A stretch of 64,000 bases of DNA, taken from positions 26,142,711 to 26,206,710 of the forward strand of contig JALMQS010000128.1 of the NCBI GenBank assembly GCA_024734495.1, read 5' to 3'. Under the pieces are notes generated by a model. The model did no database searches. It was not told the DNA's origin and saw only the letters and a list, made by a program, of their open reading frames with translations. This DNA is from Forficula auricularia. Taxonomy: Eukaryota > Arthropoda > Insecta > Dermaptera > Forficulidae. Positions 43,973-54,259 of the stretch are shown here, piece after piece. The translations under genes and the position numbers were made by a program. Within the stretch, counting starts at the first letter, position 1; each line of letters begins with the position of its first letter.

Positions 43973-44834
43973 CTAAAATTGAAATGAAACATTTATTTAC
44001 AATTTTTCTTTTTATAGAGAATTATATAACACAAAATTTTTTTACAATAATTTGAAATCATACATACATCTCGTTCAAGAACCGGAATTTGTCATTTCAC
44101 ATGAAACATTCATTCTTAAATCTTCAATATAGATACATCACACAATTCATTACAATCACACACATACATATATATAGCAACAATTTATAAAAACGTTTAT
44201 CACTGAACTAGAAACTATTTCCAAAAGGAAAATAAAAGAATCTCTTTATATATTGAAAGATATCGATAATTGTGTAAATTTCAAAATGGATTCGGAAAAC
44301 ATATCAGAATGCTACAGTCTCATTGTGTCATTGTTGTGAGAGTATTGATTTGATTTAGTATGTTGATTAAACAGGTATTGATTTTATAAGAAAAATGTAA
44401 TAGGGAGATGTGTATTTTGATATTTCATTAATAAAAAATAAAAAATAAAGAATGAATTAACTTATAATGTGTTTCTAGAATGGATTATTTATAATGGGTT
44501 TTTTAATTGTATAATAATTGACTATGCAATGAGATAATTAGAAAAAAATAAAATTGAAAATAATATTTAATATAATCATTAATTCAAAATAGTTTCTAGT
44601 TCAGTGATAAACGTTTTTATAAATTGTTGCTATATATATGTATGTGTGTGATTGTAATGAATTGTGTGATGTATCTATATTGAAGATTTAAGAATGAATG
44701 TTTCATGTGAAATGACAAATTCCGGTTCTTGAACGAGATGTATGTATGATTTCAAATTATTGTAAAAAAATTTTGTGTTATATAATTCTCTATAAAAAGA
44801 AAAATTGTAAATAAATGTTTCATTTCAATTTTAG

Positions 44835-44879
44835 AACTACTGAGGATGGTCGACCAGTGGTGACCGAAACTGTATAGTT
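44835..44879 (+). ncRNA. Hammerhead-ribozyme-like motif (right arm)
   Basis: Mirror copy of 43928-43972 with the same core (CTGAGGA 44840-44846, GAAA 44866-44869) and the same AACTA/TAGTT stem I. The stem II segment TGGTCGACCAGTGGTGACC offers alternative pairing. Confidence 0.45.
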
Positions 44880-45465
44880 ATCAATTAAATAATTCAAATA
44901 GTTATTAAAATTATTGTTTTATTATATTTGTGACAAAAAAAACCCTTCAATTTAACGAAAAATAAAAATTTAAAATCTGCCCTTTTATTTTTCGAAAATA
45001 TTTGAGGAGATTGTCCAATTTCTTCTTATTTTACAAAATAAAAAAAATAGGTCAAATTGTTTTAAAGAAATTTATAATTTTATGTCGGGCCGCATTTATT
45101 GCAGTGCTGGGCCGGACTGTTCTAAACATTCTATACACAAATAGAAAACCTTAATAAAGAAAAACAAATATGGCAACTAGCATAAATATTATAAAGAGTG
45201 ATGGTGAAATATTAACTTAATTAACGCATTATATTACAGATATAATTGATAATCATAAAATATATATATACTTATATATATAAATTAAATGTTTATTTAA
45301 ACACTCTGTGTTTGATAGAAAATGACACTTCCCCCAAGACACTATAGTAAATAATAGAATTCATGGAAAAAGATAAGTAAAATTTTTATATTAATTTTTT
45401 TTTCGACTCTGCCCAGTCGATAATGATAAGAAAGAAGAGCTAATGCGAATTTCTTTTCTTTTCAG

Positions 45466-45537
45466 TTGATGAGCCAGGGTGTGTACCCGGAGACCATGTG
45501 TCCTTAGCCTGCTGCTGCAGAGATTCAGAGCGTCTCG
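45466..45537 (+). other. Exon-like island, plus strand
   Basis: A pyrimidine tract and TTTCAG acceptor precede 72 bases of balanced composition ending CTCG|GTATGA. One frame reads DEPGCVPGDHVSLACCC then RDSERL without stop. No family recognised. It does not join in frame with the other exon-like island at 49525, so if spliced together they would be non-coding. It lies antisense within ChAT intron 1. Confidence 0.3.
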
Positions 45538-45708
45538 GTATGATAGCCATTTATTTTTTATTTAATTTTACGAGAGCTAGTTGATAATATAAATGTAATT
45601 ACACAACAATCTACATACAATACAATATATCTTTTAAAATTTTATTTAATACATGGTAACTTTAATTCTAATATTTTTAATTCATTAAAATAATTTATTT
45701 CCTATAAC

Positions 45709-46162
45709 ATGGGCTTCCACAGGGAGGAGGAAGGGGGGGGCAAGAGGGTGACCCTCCCCCTCGGGATAGTATAAATAATTCTGCATCAGCCCCGATTTCC
45801 GACCCACTCTCACCAAACTATGTTTAAAGTACCTACCGTTTGTGGGTTTGTATTTAAGCACTGCTGTATTAGTGAGTATTCTACTTTTGAAAAAAACTAA
45901 AAAAAAATGGTGAAATTTAAGTGGAAATTTAGATAAATACTCCCTGTACAAAACTCATTGCCCCCACTAGAAAAATCGAAACTCCATTATTACGAGGCAT
46001 TACTTTTGCATTTCTCATTAAATTATTTCGTTACTTCCAAAATTTGTCAATTCTACTAAAAGGTTAGTTGATCTTTAATCGGATTACCAAAATTGAAACC
46101 TTGTGGTGGCTAATGAGCTGGCAGGCTGTCCCCTTAGGAAAACTTCTTAGCTACGCCAATGC
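45709..46162 (+). mobile_element. MITE copy C (TGGGCGTAG family) with an insert
   Basis: Ends ATGGGCTTCCACAGGGAGG and CTTCTTAGCTACGCCAATGCC. From 45945 on it follows copy A closely (ACAAAACTCATTGCCCCC, ACTCCATTATTACGAGGCAT). 45765-45945 is extra sequence not in copy A. Confidence 0.7.
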
Positions 46163-46868
46163 CTTCATCTAATTAGTTTCAACAATTTGATAGTTCTCTA
46201 TATGATAATTCAATTTTTCTTGGTTTTCTGCATTTATTCAGTAGAAGTTCTCAAGTTAGAAAGCCCAGAAACTAATCAATACGTCGATTCGGAAATACAA
46301 ACATTTTGACAAACGAACAAACTTTCTAAGTCTCTCCATTCTCGGGAGATAACGTGAATTCAGACTTAAAGGCAGAAAAAAATAATAGTTGACCATTTTC
46401 TTCAGAATTTAGACATTTCTAACCGGATTAAGAAAAAAAATCGAGTGAATTTAATTCTTTACCACTTATTAAATTATAAATATATGTTAATTAAAACTCA
46501 TAAATTACCGAACTCCCTTTTGAAGATAAATGTGTAATCGGCATGAACTTATTCATTAAACATTTGATTAATTTTCGTCGAGGCCCAAGAAGCAACTAAT
46601 TCAAGCTAATCAAATTCTATTAATAAATCACTCGGATAGCTTTAATTAAGATTATAAGATTCTGAATCTTTTAACATCTTTGACTCTCAATTCCATAAAT
46701 AAACAATCATTCTAATTATAGAAAGATATTGGTCATTATGATGTATTAAAATATTAAAATATAAAAATAAAATAATAATAATGATATTGTGATATCAGAA
46801 AGTTGCATTCAAAAAAATGGATCACCAATACGAATATTTCTGTATCGACAGTCGCTCACATCATGAAA

Positions 46869-47006
46869 GAGAAAGAGTTTACTTGGACAATTGACCAAAC
46901 CAACCAAATAATTGGGAATATGGGATGCCAGACATTTAGAGAGGTTAAACAGCTGGCGGGGGACAGAGTCGAGTGGAGACGGATTGTTGCATCAAACCAG
47001 TCTTAG
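46869..47006 (+). pseudogene. LINE reverse transcriptase extreme C-terminus
   Basis: The frame reads EFTWTIDQTNQIIGN, then CQTFREVKQLAGDRVEWRRI and a stop soon after. The A-DR-EWR-IV ending is the usual last motif of RTE/craniofacial-type endonuclease-reverse transcriptases. The upstream GRP-tract and all catalytic parts are absent, so this is a 5'-truncated remnant. Confidence 0.65.
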
Positions 47007-47366
47007 GACTGTATACTCAATGATGATGATGGACAATTGAAGGTTTAAAGTAGCGGAAACGGTCTCTAGAAGTCATATGAATAAATAAGCTGGCTAAACC
47101 AATTGTTCAATTTGTTGAAAGATGCATGTTGAAGATTTAGGAGGGATTATTGACTTTATGTCTTCAGAATAACACCATGATAGCTTATTATTATTTATAG
47201 CACAAGATCCCAACTTAGATTGAAAAGTTTTTGTTTTGCCGAGAGTAGCAGAGTTGTTGATTCACAAAAAGAAACAAAGAGGTTGTCCTCTGCTTGATGG
47301 AAATAAACATACACACATATATATCGAGATGATATATCTGTATATATATATTATTTATTTGTTTTA

Positions 47367-47402
47367 GACTATAGTTTCGAAGACTTGGTCTTCATCATCA
47401 GT
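47367..47402 (-). ncRNA. Hammerhead-ribozyme-like motif, intact core
   Basis: Minus strand: CTGATGA (47401-47395), perfect 6-bp stem II GAAGAC-caa-GTCTTC, GAAA, CTATAGTC. Stem I has only one pair before mismatches. Confidence 0.5.
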
Positions 47403-47519
47403 CTTTTTTAATTATAAATGTTGTTTTACATGGAGTCAATATCGTGTGGATATTGAAAATTTGATGTTCCTTTTTCACTGGTGGTCAGCTTAGAACAACA
47501 ACATTTATAATTAAAAAAG

Positions 47520-47558
47520 ACTGATAATGAAGACCAAGTCTTCGAAACTATAGTCTCA
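47520..47558 (+). ncRNA. Hammerhead-like motif, core G to A
   Basis: Mirror of 47367-47402 with the same 6-bp stem II and CTATAGTC, but the core reads CTGATAA. The changed residue is an essential core G in hammerheads, so this copy should be inactive. Stem I AG/CT. Confidence 0.5.
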
Positions 47559-47730
47559 AACAAATAAATAATATATATATATATACAGATATATCATCTC
47601 GATATATATAGTATGTGTGTATGTTTATTTGCATCAAGCGAGAAACCTCTTTGTTTCTCTTTGTGAATCCCGACTTACGTCGACCTTCACCTATCGAGTT
47701 TCCTAATGAATTTAATATTTTTATAATATC

Positions 47731-48145
47731 TATAATGTATTAATAAACAAAACTTGATAGAGTCGAGATCCAATTTCCCTGCATAGCTATTTTTAATAAC
47801 AAATTAAAGTTGTTAATTTTATTACATAAATGTAGTTTTCGAGTTTCCTGATAAATATATTACCAATCGAGAGTCAAATATGTATATAAAATGGTAAAGT
47901 TGGGTCGCCATCTTTTTTCCCTGCATAAGTCTAGGTAGACAGGGTATCTTCGAATTAGTAGTTTGTAGTTATAGAGTTTCCTTTATTGTTATATATGAAA
48001 ATGTAGATAATTTTATTGCTTTTATTTTATTGTTATTCGATAACTACATTATGTAATAAAATTAACAAATTTAATTTTTATTAAAAATAGATATGAGGAA
48101 AATTCTATGCCAACCCTATCAAGTTTTATATATTAATACATTATA
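47731..48145. mobile_element. TIR element with about 105-bp inverted ends
   Basis: TATAATGTATTAATAAAC ... AATTTTATTACATAAATGTA at the left is mirrored at the right by TACATTATGTAATAAAATT ... TATTAATACATTATA. The unique centre includes TTGGGTCGCCATC. No coding. Confidence 0.8.
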
Positions 48146-49524
48146 GTCCAAGAGCTGGTGACACATTTTGACTACGGATTTGACCCAACTAGAAATAATG
48201 CGTAATAGTACCGTCTATGATAGTTGTACAAGAAATGGCCAGTCTGGCTGGCTGTAGCAGGTGGACCAGGTACTGCGCATGGTGTGAGTGCGTTAAAAAA
48301 TACATATGTGTTAAAAAATATTTTTGACCCTCAATGAAATTATAAAAATTATAATTTATAGTCAATTATAAACATAATATATTCACCCCAGACCATTTGA
48401 GTGGTGGGACGTGGAACCAGACCACCCAAAGTGTATTTTTACAGTATGAAAAAAATAGCATATGCTATAGAATGGAGTGAGCTAAATAAATCACTTTATT
48501 AGTTTTATTGGTCATTTCTGAAATGTATTCAGAATAGAGGCCCTTCTCCATGAATATGAGCCATATTCGAAAGAGAGCTGTGACATAACTGCACACAAGC
48601 CTCCAATCGCCAAAATGTTTGGTGAGCTCTCCCATTAGATTTTTAAAATATTAAACTTGTATTTAATTTATAATTTTATATAGCGATACAAAAATAAAAA
48701 ATTTTTACACTCTTCGTTAAGGAAAAATTTTGTATAAAAGGTAGAAAAATAAAGAAATATAATTTTGTTAAATATGTATATTGAAAAAAAAATCTCTTTT
48801 AGCACCCTTCACAGTGACTTAACTACCCTCGTCCTCGTCACCACGTCAAAGTCCAATTTTTTATTTATTTGCTTTTTTGCTGCCACATCACAGAGTCTGA
48901 AATAGTTGTATACTAGAAGGAATTAGGCATCTAAAGCAGGAGTGTCTAAAGTTTTGGCTTAAACGGGCCTCATTTGATGAAAAAACCAATGCTTCTGGCC
49001 GCATATAAAATATACCAATTCTATTGATATTTCTCAAATAAAAAGAATAGCTATAATGTATAATAATGTAATTAAGGTGCTATTGATCATAGTATTACAT
49101 TCTCGAGAGGGTGAATAAAACTCTTCTGACATGTAAGAAAATCATGCATAACAGCTCAGATTCAATAATTATAATAATAATTATAATGATTTTTATTCAA
49201 ATTAGTTTTTATATTAATATTTAAATTGCATTCACTCGTATACATTTTAGATTGATTGATTAGAATAAGTAGAGAAAGCAATCGTTTATAAAACATATCT
49301 TAAGGGAGAATTTCCTTTACACGTATTTAGTTAGAGTTTATAATAAAGGAATTAGAATAGATTTAATTTTATGTAGAGAGAGGTTCGAAAACAAGATCAG
49401 ACTTGTTCGTAAACAAACTCCGACCTGTTTGCTCCAATTGGAAAAAATCTATCAAATCGATACTTATAGGATTTCCCTTTTAACTATTAGGTGCTTGTAC
49501 AATAACTACTACTATCTATTGCAG

Positions 49525-49676
49525 GGTCCAAAGTTCAGTCCCACCATGACCCCATGCCCCTTTAGCCAATGCGATGTGAATTGTGAACCCCTTCAGGCCA
49601 AAATCAACGCTTTCCAGCAAGGACTCGCGCGTTGAGGACTCTCCAGTGAATTCAAGCGCACCCACCCGTTTTCCAG
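49525..49676 (+). other. Exon-like island, plus strand
   Basis: Acceptor TATTGCAG at 49524, then balanced-composition sequence ending CCAG|GTGATA. One frame reads MTPCPFSQCDVNCEPLQAK, then INAFQQGLAR and a stop at 49633. The opposite strand is also open across the island. No family recognised. It stands out from AT-rich flanks inside the hAT interval. Confidence 0.3.
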
Positions 49677-50644
49677 GTGATATTTTTTTCCATTTTTTTT
49701 TTAATTTTCTTTATTTATATATTTATTTTACAGTTAAAAAATAAATTATCTCAAGATTAATATTTCGATTTATACTACTTTTTCAAATACTTAATTAAAA
49801 TTAACATTTAATAACTCGTATTGTAAACAAGTCTTATCCTATTTAAGCTGTCACCCAAATTTGAGAAATACTATAATATGTCGAAACGTCGTCCATTTTG
49901 ATGAGCTTTTCTCTACAAAAATCTGTAATCTAGATGGTTTAAGCTTGAACTTCTCTTTCGATAAACAACTCAACTACTAAACCAGGGGTGTCCAACCTTT
50001 TGGCTTAGACTGGCCGCATTTGATGAAAAAACAAATTCTTCTGGCCGCATATAAAATATACTAATTCTATTGATATTTCTCAATAAAAAAGAATAGTTAT
50101 AATGTAGAATAATGTAATCCACCATGAGGGAAGCGAAAATGTCATAGCACAATAATCTATGAGTTCTTTTCGTTCAGAATATTGTTTTTACATCATTTAT
50201 CACTTCAAAAGTTTTAATTACTGAAATAATAAATATTTTAGAAAATGTAAAATGGGATGAAGAATGGTTTTTAAATATTCGAAACTTCATTATATTTTTA
50301 CCTGAAAGCTGAGCTTATAACTTTGATTTTAGTGAATTTTATTCTTTAAAATAGCATTAGGTACCTATTATATATAAATTCATATTTTCAAAAATTGAAT
50401 ACCTAAGTATTGTAAAGCCAGGAAAATTTGTTTCTGGTTAAATATTTTTTATAAAATTTTAATAAATAGACATTATTAAATTTTTCTTTCAGTTCAATCT
50501 CTGATTGAAAATACATTCAATAAGAAAGTTTGGAGGTAAAGTATTTACAAACTCGTATATCTAATAAAAATGGAGTCAAAATATGGCACATTATTTTTTC
50601 CGAAATCTTTTTTACAGTTTTTTTTTTTTTTTTTAAGAACATAG

Positions 50645-50820
50645 AATTGAAGGAGACAATAAGAGAGTGTGAGTTCTGCTGGAATTATAAATTATATTTA
50701 TAACTATATAAACGATATAACGTTATAAATAAAATTTATAATTCCAGCAGAAGACACACTCTTTTATTGTCTCCTTCAATATATAAAAATTCTGCTACTC
50801 TTGGCAAAAAACTTTCAATA
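50645..50820. repeat. Short type B foldback without ribozyme
   Basis: TTGAAGGAGACAATAAGAGA and TTCTGCTGGAATTATAAAT inverted across about 45 bases, then TCTGCTACTCTTGGCAAAAA trailer. A T-tract precedes it. Confidence 0.8.
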
Positions 50821-50982
50821 AAATTTGAAATAATTAATTAAGATCAGTGACGTACATTTGAAAACAGGAGTATATGCTTTCATTTTTAAATTGGAATCTG
50901 GAAAAATTAAGAAAGTTGACAGTTAAAACTTGAAAAAATAAATGAAATTTTGAAAACTTTGTTATTGTTTTATTTTAGCTGT

Positions 50983-51120
50983 TCAATGGCTACCTTGTGC
51001 TTGGTGGATTTCACTTGAAGCTTGAATATCCGGCTTTATGTTCGCCAAGTTCAGGCGCAAGTCTCCTTTGATGCAAATGTCCAAGTTATTTCTTTGTTTT
51101 GTGAGGAGCTGGACAACAGT
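50983..51120 (-). pseudogene. hAT transposase C-terminal remnant
   Basis: Minus strand: TVVQLLTKQRNNLDICIKGD, then LRLNLANIKPDIQASS, then HQAQGSH and a stop. This is the characteristic C-terminus of SCAND3/FAM200-type hAT proteins (KGDLRL-L--I-PDI----HQ-Q-SH). It connects directly to the 5' terminal region at 51110-51230, so the bulk of the gene has been deleted. Confidence 0.75.
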
Positions 51121-51374
51121 ACTAAATTTCCCCTTTTGAATACTCATTGCCCCCAAATTGCCACCCCCTTCCCCAATTTTATTTATTGCCCCTCTGATAA
51201 ACCAAATCGCCCACAGGTTAGAAACCACTGGTCTAAAGCGTCTGAACCAGTTAAACGAAGCAGATTTTTTAGCATATTAATTCAGTTTCAATGAATCCTT
51301 TGAAAAGAAGTGTATGTAAAATTTTTATCAATCCGTCTGATAAGAAGAAAGTAAGTGTAAGGCGGAAAAGGTAC

Positions 51375-51575
51375 CCAGTTGTCAAGTTTCTCTCTGCGCT
51401 CGAGCAGCTTCTCTTGCAGATGAGGTCCAGGGCCGTCAGGGGCGGCAAAAGCGGCGGCCAGCTCGCGGGTGTGCTCGAATTGTTCCCTGGACACGAGGGG
51501 TTCCACGGCCGCCAGGTATCTCTCCAGCGTGAGCTCCAGCCGAGGAACCGGCAGCTTCGGCAGCTGCTCGCCCTT
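51375..51575 (-). CDS. ChAT: Choline acetyltransferase, first coding exon in the window
   Basis: A 201-nt minus-strand exon (67 codons) between acceptor tgtttcag and donor gtacct, phase 0 both ends. It encodes KGEQLPKLPVPRLELTLERY, then AAVEPLVSREQFEHTRELAA, then GPHLQEKLLERREKLDNW. LP-LPVP-L--T---YL and LQ-KLLERREK-DNW are the N-terminal signature of choline/carnitine acyltransferases. The exact spelling is closest to ChAT. The exon is GC-rich against AT-rich introns. The initiator exon was not found in the 12.4 kb upstream that is visible. VAChT, which nests in the 5' part of the ChAT gene in flies and vertebrates, was not seen either. ChAT makes acetylcholine in the cytosol of cholinergic neurons. 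Confidence 0.96.
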
Positions 51576-51819
51576 CTGAAACAACAACAAAAACAATGGA
51601 TTAGTACATGTACTAGTGAAAGTAAAATGTAGGGCGTTTGTTCTTCTCCTATCACGAAAGAACTTCAAGTTCAGCCGAGATATTGAGATAAGTTTCGCAT
51701 AACGTGACCATTCTTTCCGTTTTGAACGGTATTGTCCTATTTTCAGTCTGACCTGTTGTCCTAAAGGTAACTAAAATATACCATTTTTATTAGATTTTTT
51801 ATATAATACAAAATAAACT

Positions 51820-52626
51820 GATGTGGCCATCTACATGACTTTACCATACACCCTGGCCCCTCTCTTATATTTAATATTTAATAAAATTATTTATAATCAT
51901 GTAGGGGAGTTGGTTTTTGCATTTTTAGTCTTCTGGGGGCCCACTGATTATATATACAAAATTTGGTTGAGTTTGGTGCAAGGACCAAGATTTTCATTTT
52001 TTGACCCTACACCCTTCCCCCATTTTGGGCAGTTAGTTTTTGCATTTTTAGTCATCTCGGGGCCAACTGATTATGTATACAAAATTTTATTGAGTTTGGT
52101 ACAAGAGCCTAGATTTTTATTTTTTGACCCCCCCCCCCCATTTTGGCGCCAGAAAAAATCTTTTCTTATTATAGGTTCATTTTTTTTAGTATATTTCATT
52201 TTTATTGTTTTTTTAGTTTGAAAATGTTATAATTTTAATTTTCAACCCCCCCCCCTTTAATTTTGGGTCGATATGCACCAAAATGTAATCAGCTCTTAAT
52301 CTCAATGCATTAAAACTACATGTGAAATTTCATTTTGATATTTACACTACTAGTTTTTGGCTAACTCGTCCACAAAAATTTGGTAACGCACGTACTAACA
52401 GGCTAACAGACATTTTGACAAAACAGTTATTATCTCGAAAAATATAATTTTTTTGATGTTCACTTAATACGACTTTTTTGTAGACCGAAATGCCATGGTT
52501 TCGCCCAATTTTTTAATCAAAATAGTTTCAGCCGTTTTTGAGATATTTCGAAAAAACTAAGCAAAAAAAAGCCACTTTTTTCATGCACGATTACAATACT
52601 TGACCATACTCTGTATGGTAAAGTAC
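51820..52626 (+). mobile_element. TIR element with internal minisatellite
   Basis: Left CTTTACCATACACCCTGG, right (reverse) CTTTACCATACAGAGTATGG. Two and a half units of the 115-bp repeat with C-tracts, then a tail with CTCGTCCACAAAAATTTGG and ATGCCATGGTTTCGC. It begins about 245 bases upstream of the ChAT exon. The 132-codon frame across it arises from the repeat. Confidence 0.75.
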
Positions 52627-52767
52627 AAAAATGTTATAATTTTGAGTCCTTAGACATGGTTTATATGATTTATTGGGCCATGGAACTTGTTTTAAAATTT
52701 TTATAAATTAAAAATCAAGCCATCATATATATTTTGTATCTAGAGATAAGTAAAACGATTATACTTT

Positions 52768-52993
52768 CCCGAGGGGTGAAGCACGACCTAATATGCTGTA
52801 CACCTACTTCCACTTGTACTTCCAAATATTTCCAACATTTCCAAATATTCCCAAGTACTTTCAAATATTTCCAAGTACTTCCAAATTTTTCCAAGTACTT
52901 CCAAATATTCCAAGTACTTCCAAATATTTCCAAGTACTTCCAAAATACTTCCTAAAAGGTGTACACCTACTTCCAATCGCGTATCACCCCTCG
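52768..52993. mobile_element. TIR element (CCCGAGGGGTGAA) with 20-bp tandem array
   Basis: Ends CCCGAGGGGTGAAGC and (reverse) ACGAGGGGTGATACGC. The centre is seven or so irregular copies of ACTTCCAAATATTTCCAAGT. Same family as 41423-41582, where the array is short. All frames on both strands stay open because of the repeat. Confidence 0.8.
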
Positions 52994-53783
52994 TATTTTC
53001 CAAAATTCTAGACACTAGATATATAAAAATGTTTCTTAATTTTCATTCATAAGGAGAGAATAACTGAATTTACTAAATTTTTTCACAATTATAGGTCAAG
53101 CCATTTATGAACGCCGTCAGGTACAAAAATAATCTAAAATTGGCATTTCTGAGTCCTTCCATACCTTCATTTTAATGTGAATTAAACTTAATCTATTTAT
53201 CATAGTTCTGGATATAGTGAAATTTGATAAAAAATACCCCATGATAAAATTTTTTTATTTTCAACTCCACAAAGATTCGCTTTCCCCCAAAAGGGGTTAA
53301 ACCGAAAATTACATACCCACTGGCTAAATGGACTAAGTATCCGAGGAAAACCAATTAAAAAAAAAAGAAATTCTTTAATTTTTTCAAAACTATATAATAT
53401 AAAGTAGTGTACTTCTCCCTGGAGCGCATGAATAGTTCTAAACGGATCTAAAAAGTATCATTTTAATCCAAGGAATAGGGTCTTTCTAGAGTAACAATTA
53501 ATAAATAATATCATTTCTCGGCTATGGCCTGTCGGTACTTGTCTTTTTGATCTTTGCACCTTCTTAAATATCAATAGATAACAAAGAGACATGGATTATT
53601 AAATCCATGGTCATTTTTAGAAAATAAATTTCCTTTTCTCATATCTTTTTGTATTCACATTCGATTTAAGGAATCACTTTCAACCCTTATTCATTAGATG
53701 CTAATATTTCATTTTATTTTCAAATTAGATAAAATTTAATCTGACCGAAGGAGTGATTAAAAAAAAAATGGAAAATATTTTGT

Positions 53784-53882
53784 TTTGCCGAGGGTAGCCG
53801 AGTTGTTGATTCATAAATAGAAATAAATCGCTGAGGCTGTCCTCTGATTAATGCAAATAAACACATTATTCTTATTTATATA
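53784..53882 (+). repeat. Truncated type A hammerhead-family element
   Basis: TTTGTTTTGCCGAGGGTAGC, GAGTTGTTGATTCATAAATA, then CTGTCCTCTGATTAATGCAAATAAACAC. The internal ribozyme part is absent. 53905-54020 then resumes with the distal tail of the TTTACCATACA family. Confidence 0.7.
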
Positions 53883-54200
53883 CCAAATATAAATATGTAG
53901 AGGTACTATCATTTTTTTAATCAAAATAGTTTCAGTCGTTTTTTCTAAAAAACGAAGCAAAAAAACACTTTTTTCATTTACGATTACAATACTTGACCAT
54001 GCCCTATATGGTAAAGTAAAAAATATATATGTAATATATGAAATACAAATTTATATAAATATTATATATATTATTTAGCACCCTGTCATTTTATGTTTAT
54101 ACTTATGGTAAAGTAAAAACTTTAATTGGATGTTGATGAAGGCAGTCCAAGGTGGTTGTAAAAAAAATAAGACTATATCAGTTTTATTATTTTACATTTA

Positions 54201-54255
54201 TTCGATAACCAACGTTTCGGGGATTTACTCTCTCCTTCTTCAGGGTAACGAAAAG
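54201..54255 (-). ncRNA. Hammerhead-ribozyme-like motif with paired stem I
   Basis: Minus strand: CTGAAGA (54243-54237), stem II GGAGAGAGTAAATCCCC (3-4 pairs), GAAA, CGTT. Flanks TTCGTTACC and GGTTATCGAA pair with one bulge as stem I. Overall layout resembles 19126-19178. Confidence 0.45.
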
Positions 54256-54259
54256 TCAA

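Larger units (their letters stand above)
43839..44973. repeat. Large foldback (about 385-bp arms) with opposed hammerhead-like motifs
   Basis: Arms 43839-44222 and 44588-44973 are almost identical reverse complements. Both include GATTGTAATGAATTGTGTG and CCTTCAATTTAACGAAAAA or their complements, separated by about 365 AT-rich bases. Each arm has one hammerhead-like motif at the matching position. The near identity suggests a recent origin or arm-to-arm correction. Confidence 0.9.
47221..47669. repeat. Type A foldback element with two opposed hammerhead-like motifs
   Basis: Best-preserved member. Leader TTTTGTTTTGCCGAGAGTAG, then AGAAACAAAGAGGTTGTCCT, CTCTGCTTGATGG, an AT tract, a hammerhead-like motif reversed, TTTTTTAATTATAAATGTTG, about 90 unique bases, then the whole series inverted. 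The unique centre (47425-47500) carries CAATATCGTGTGGATATTG, also present in the 13512 member (TATCGCGTGGATATTG), so it belongs to the family. Confidence 0.85.
48937..51230. mobile_element. hAT element(s), possibly nested, with target duplication
   Basis: Left end CAGGAGTGTCTAAAGTTTTG and right end (reverse) CAGTGGTTTCTAACCTGTGG. Flanks atctaaag (48929-48936) and gtctaaag (51231-51238) match at 7 of 8. A second left-type terminus (CAGGGGTGTCCAACC) is at 49983, sharing about 140 bases with 48937-49110, so two copies may be fused. Near the right end is a transposase C-terminal remnant on the minus strand. Confidence 0.6.
8258..51374 (-). other. ChAT: ChAT intron 1 (about 43.1 kb)
   Basis: The donor is gtacct after LDNW at 51374 and the acceptor is tttctag before AYDWW at 8258. 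The interval is filled mainly by hAT elements, foldbacks, TIR elements with minisatellites and hammerhead-bearing repeats. It also holds a tRNA-Pro gene on the other strand and several GC-elevated islands. No additional ChAT exon is needed to join the two coding segments. Confidence 0.85.

Noticed and set aside
49880..49920. Hammerhead motif at CGAAACGTCG
   Set aside because: The CTGANGA half is missing upstream in the right register; same for 4150 and 61576.
51375..51575. Carnitine O-acetyltransferase instead of ChAT
   Set aside because: The two families share the fold, but NSNPGMVFP, SREKGQPLCMSQYYR and VICRN follow arthropod ChAT spelling; carnitine enzymes differ at these sites.
51291..51632. 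113-codon plus-strand frame across the ChAT exon
   Set aside because: It is the antisense of a well-supported ChAT exon; the minus-strand reading gives the acyltransferase signature and proper splice sites.
51823..52221. 132-codon frame; also 18219-18440 and 32589-32792
   Set aside because: All fall in the 115-bp minisatellite of the same TIR family and repeat the same peptide phrases; not genes.
52715..53015. Four overlapping open frames of 72-75 codons on both strands
   Set aside because: They are by-products of the 20-bp tandem array, which lacks stops in several frames.
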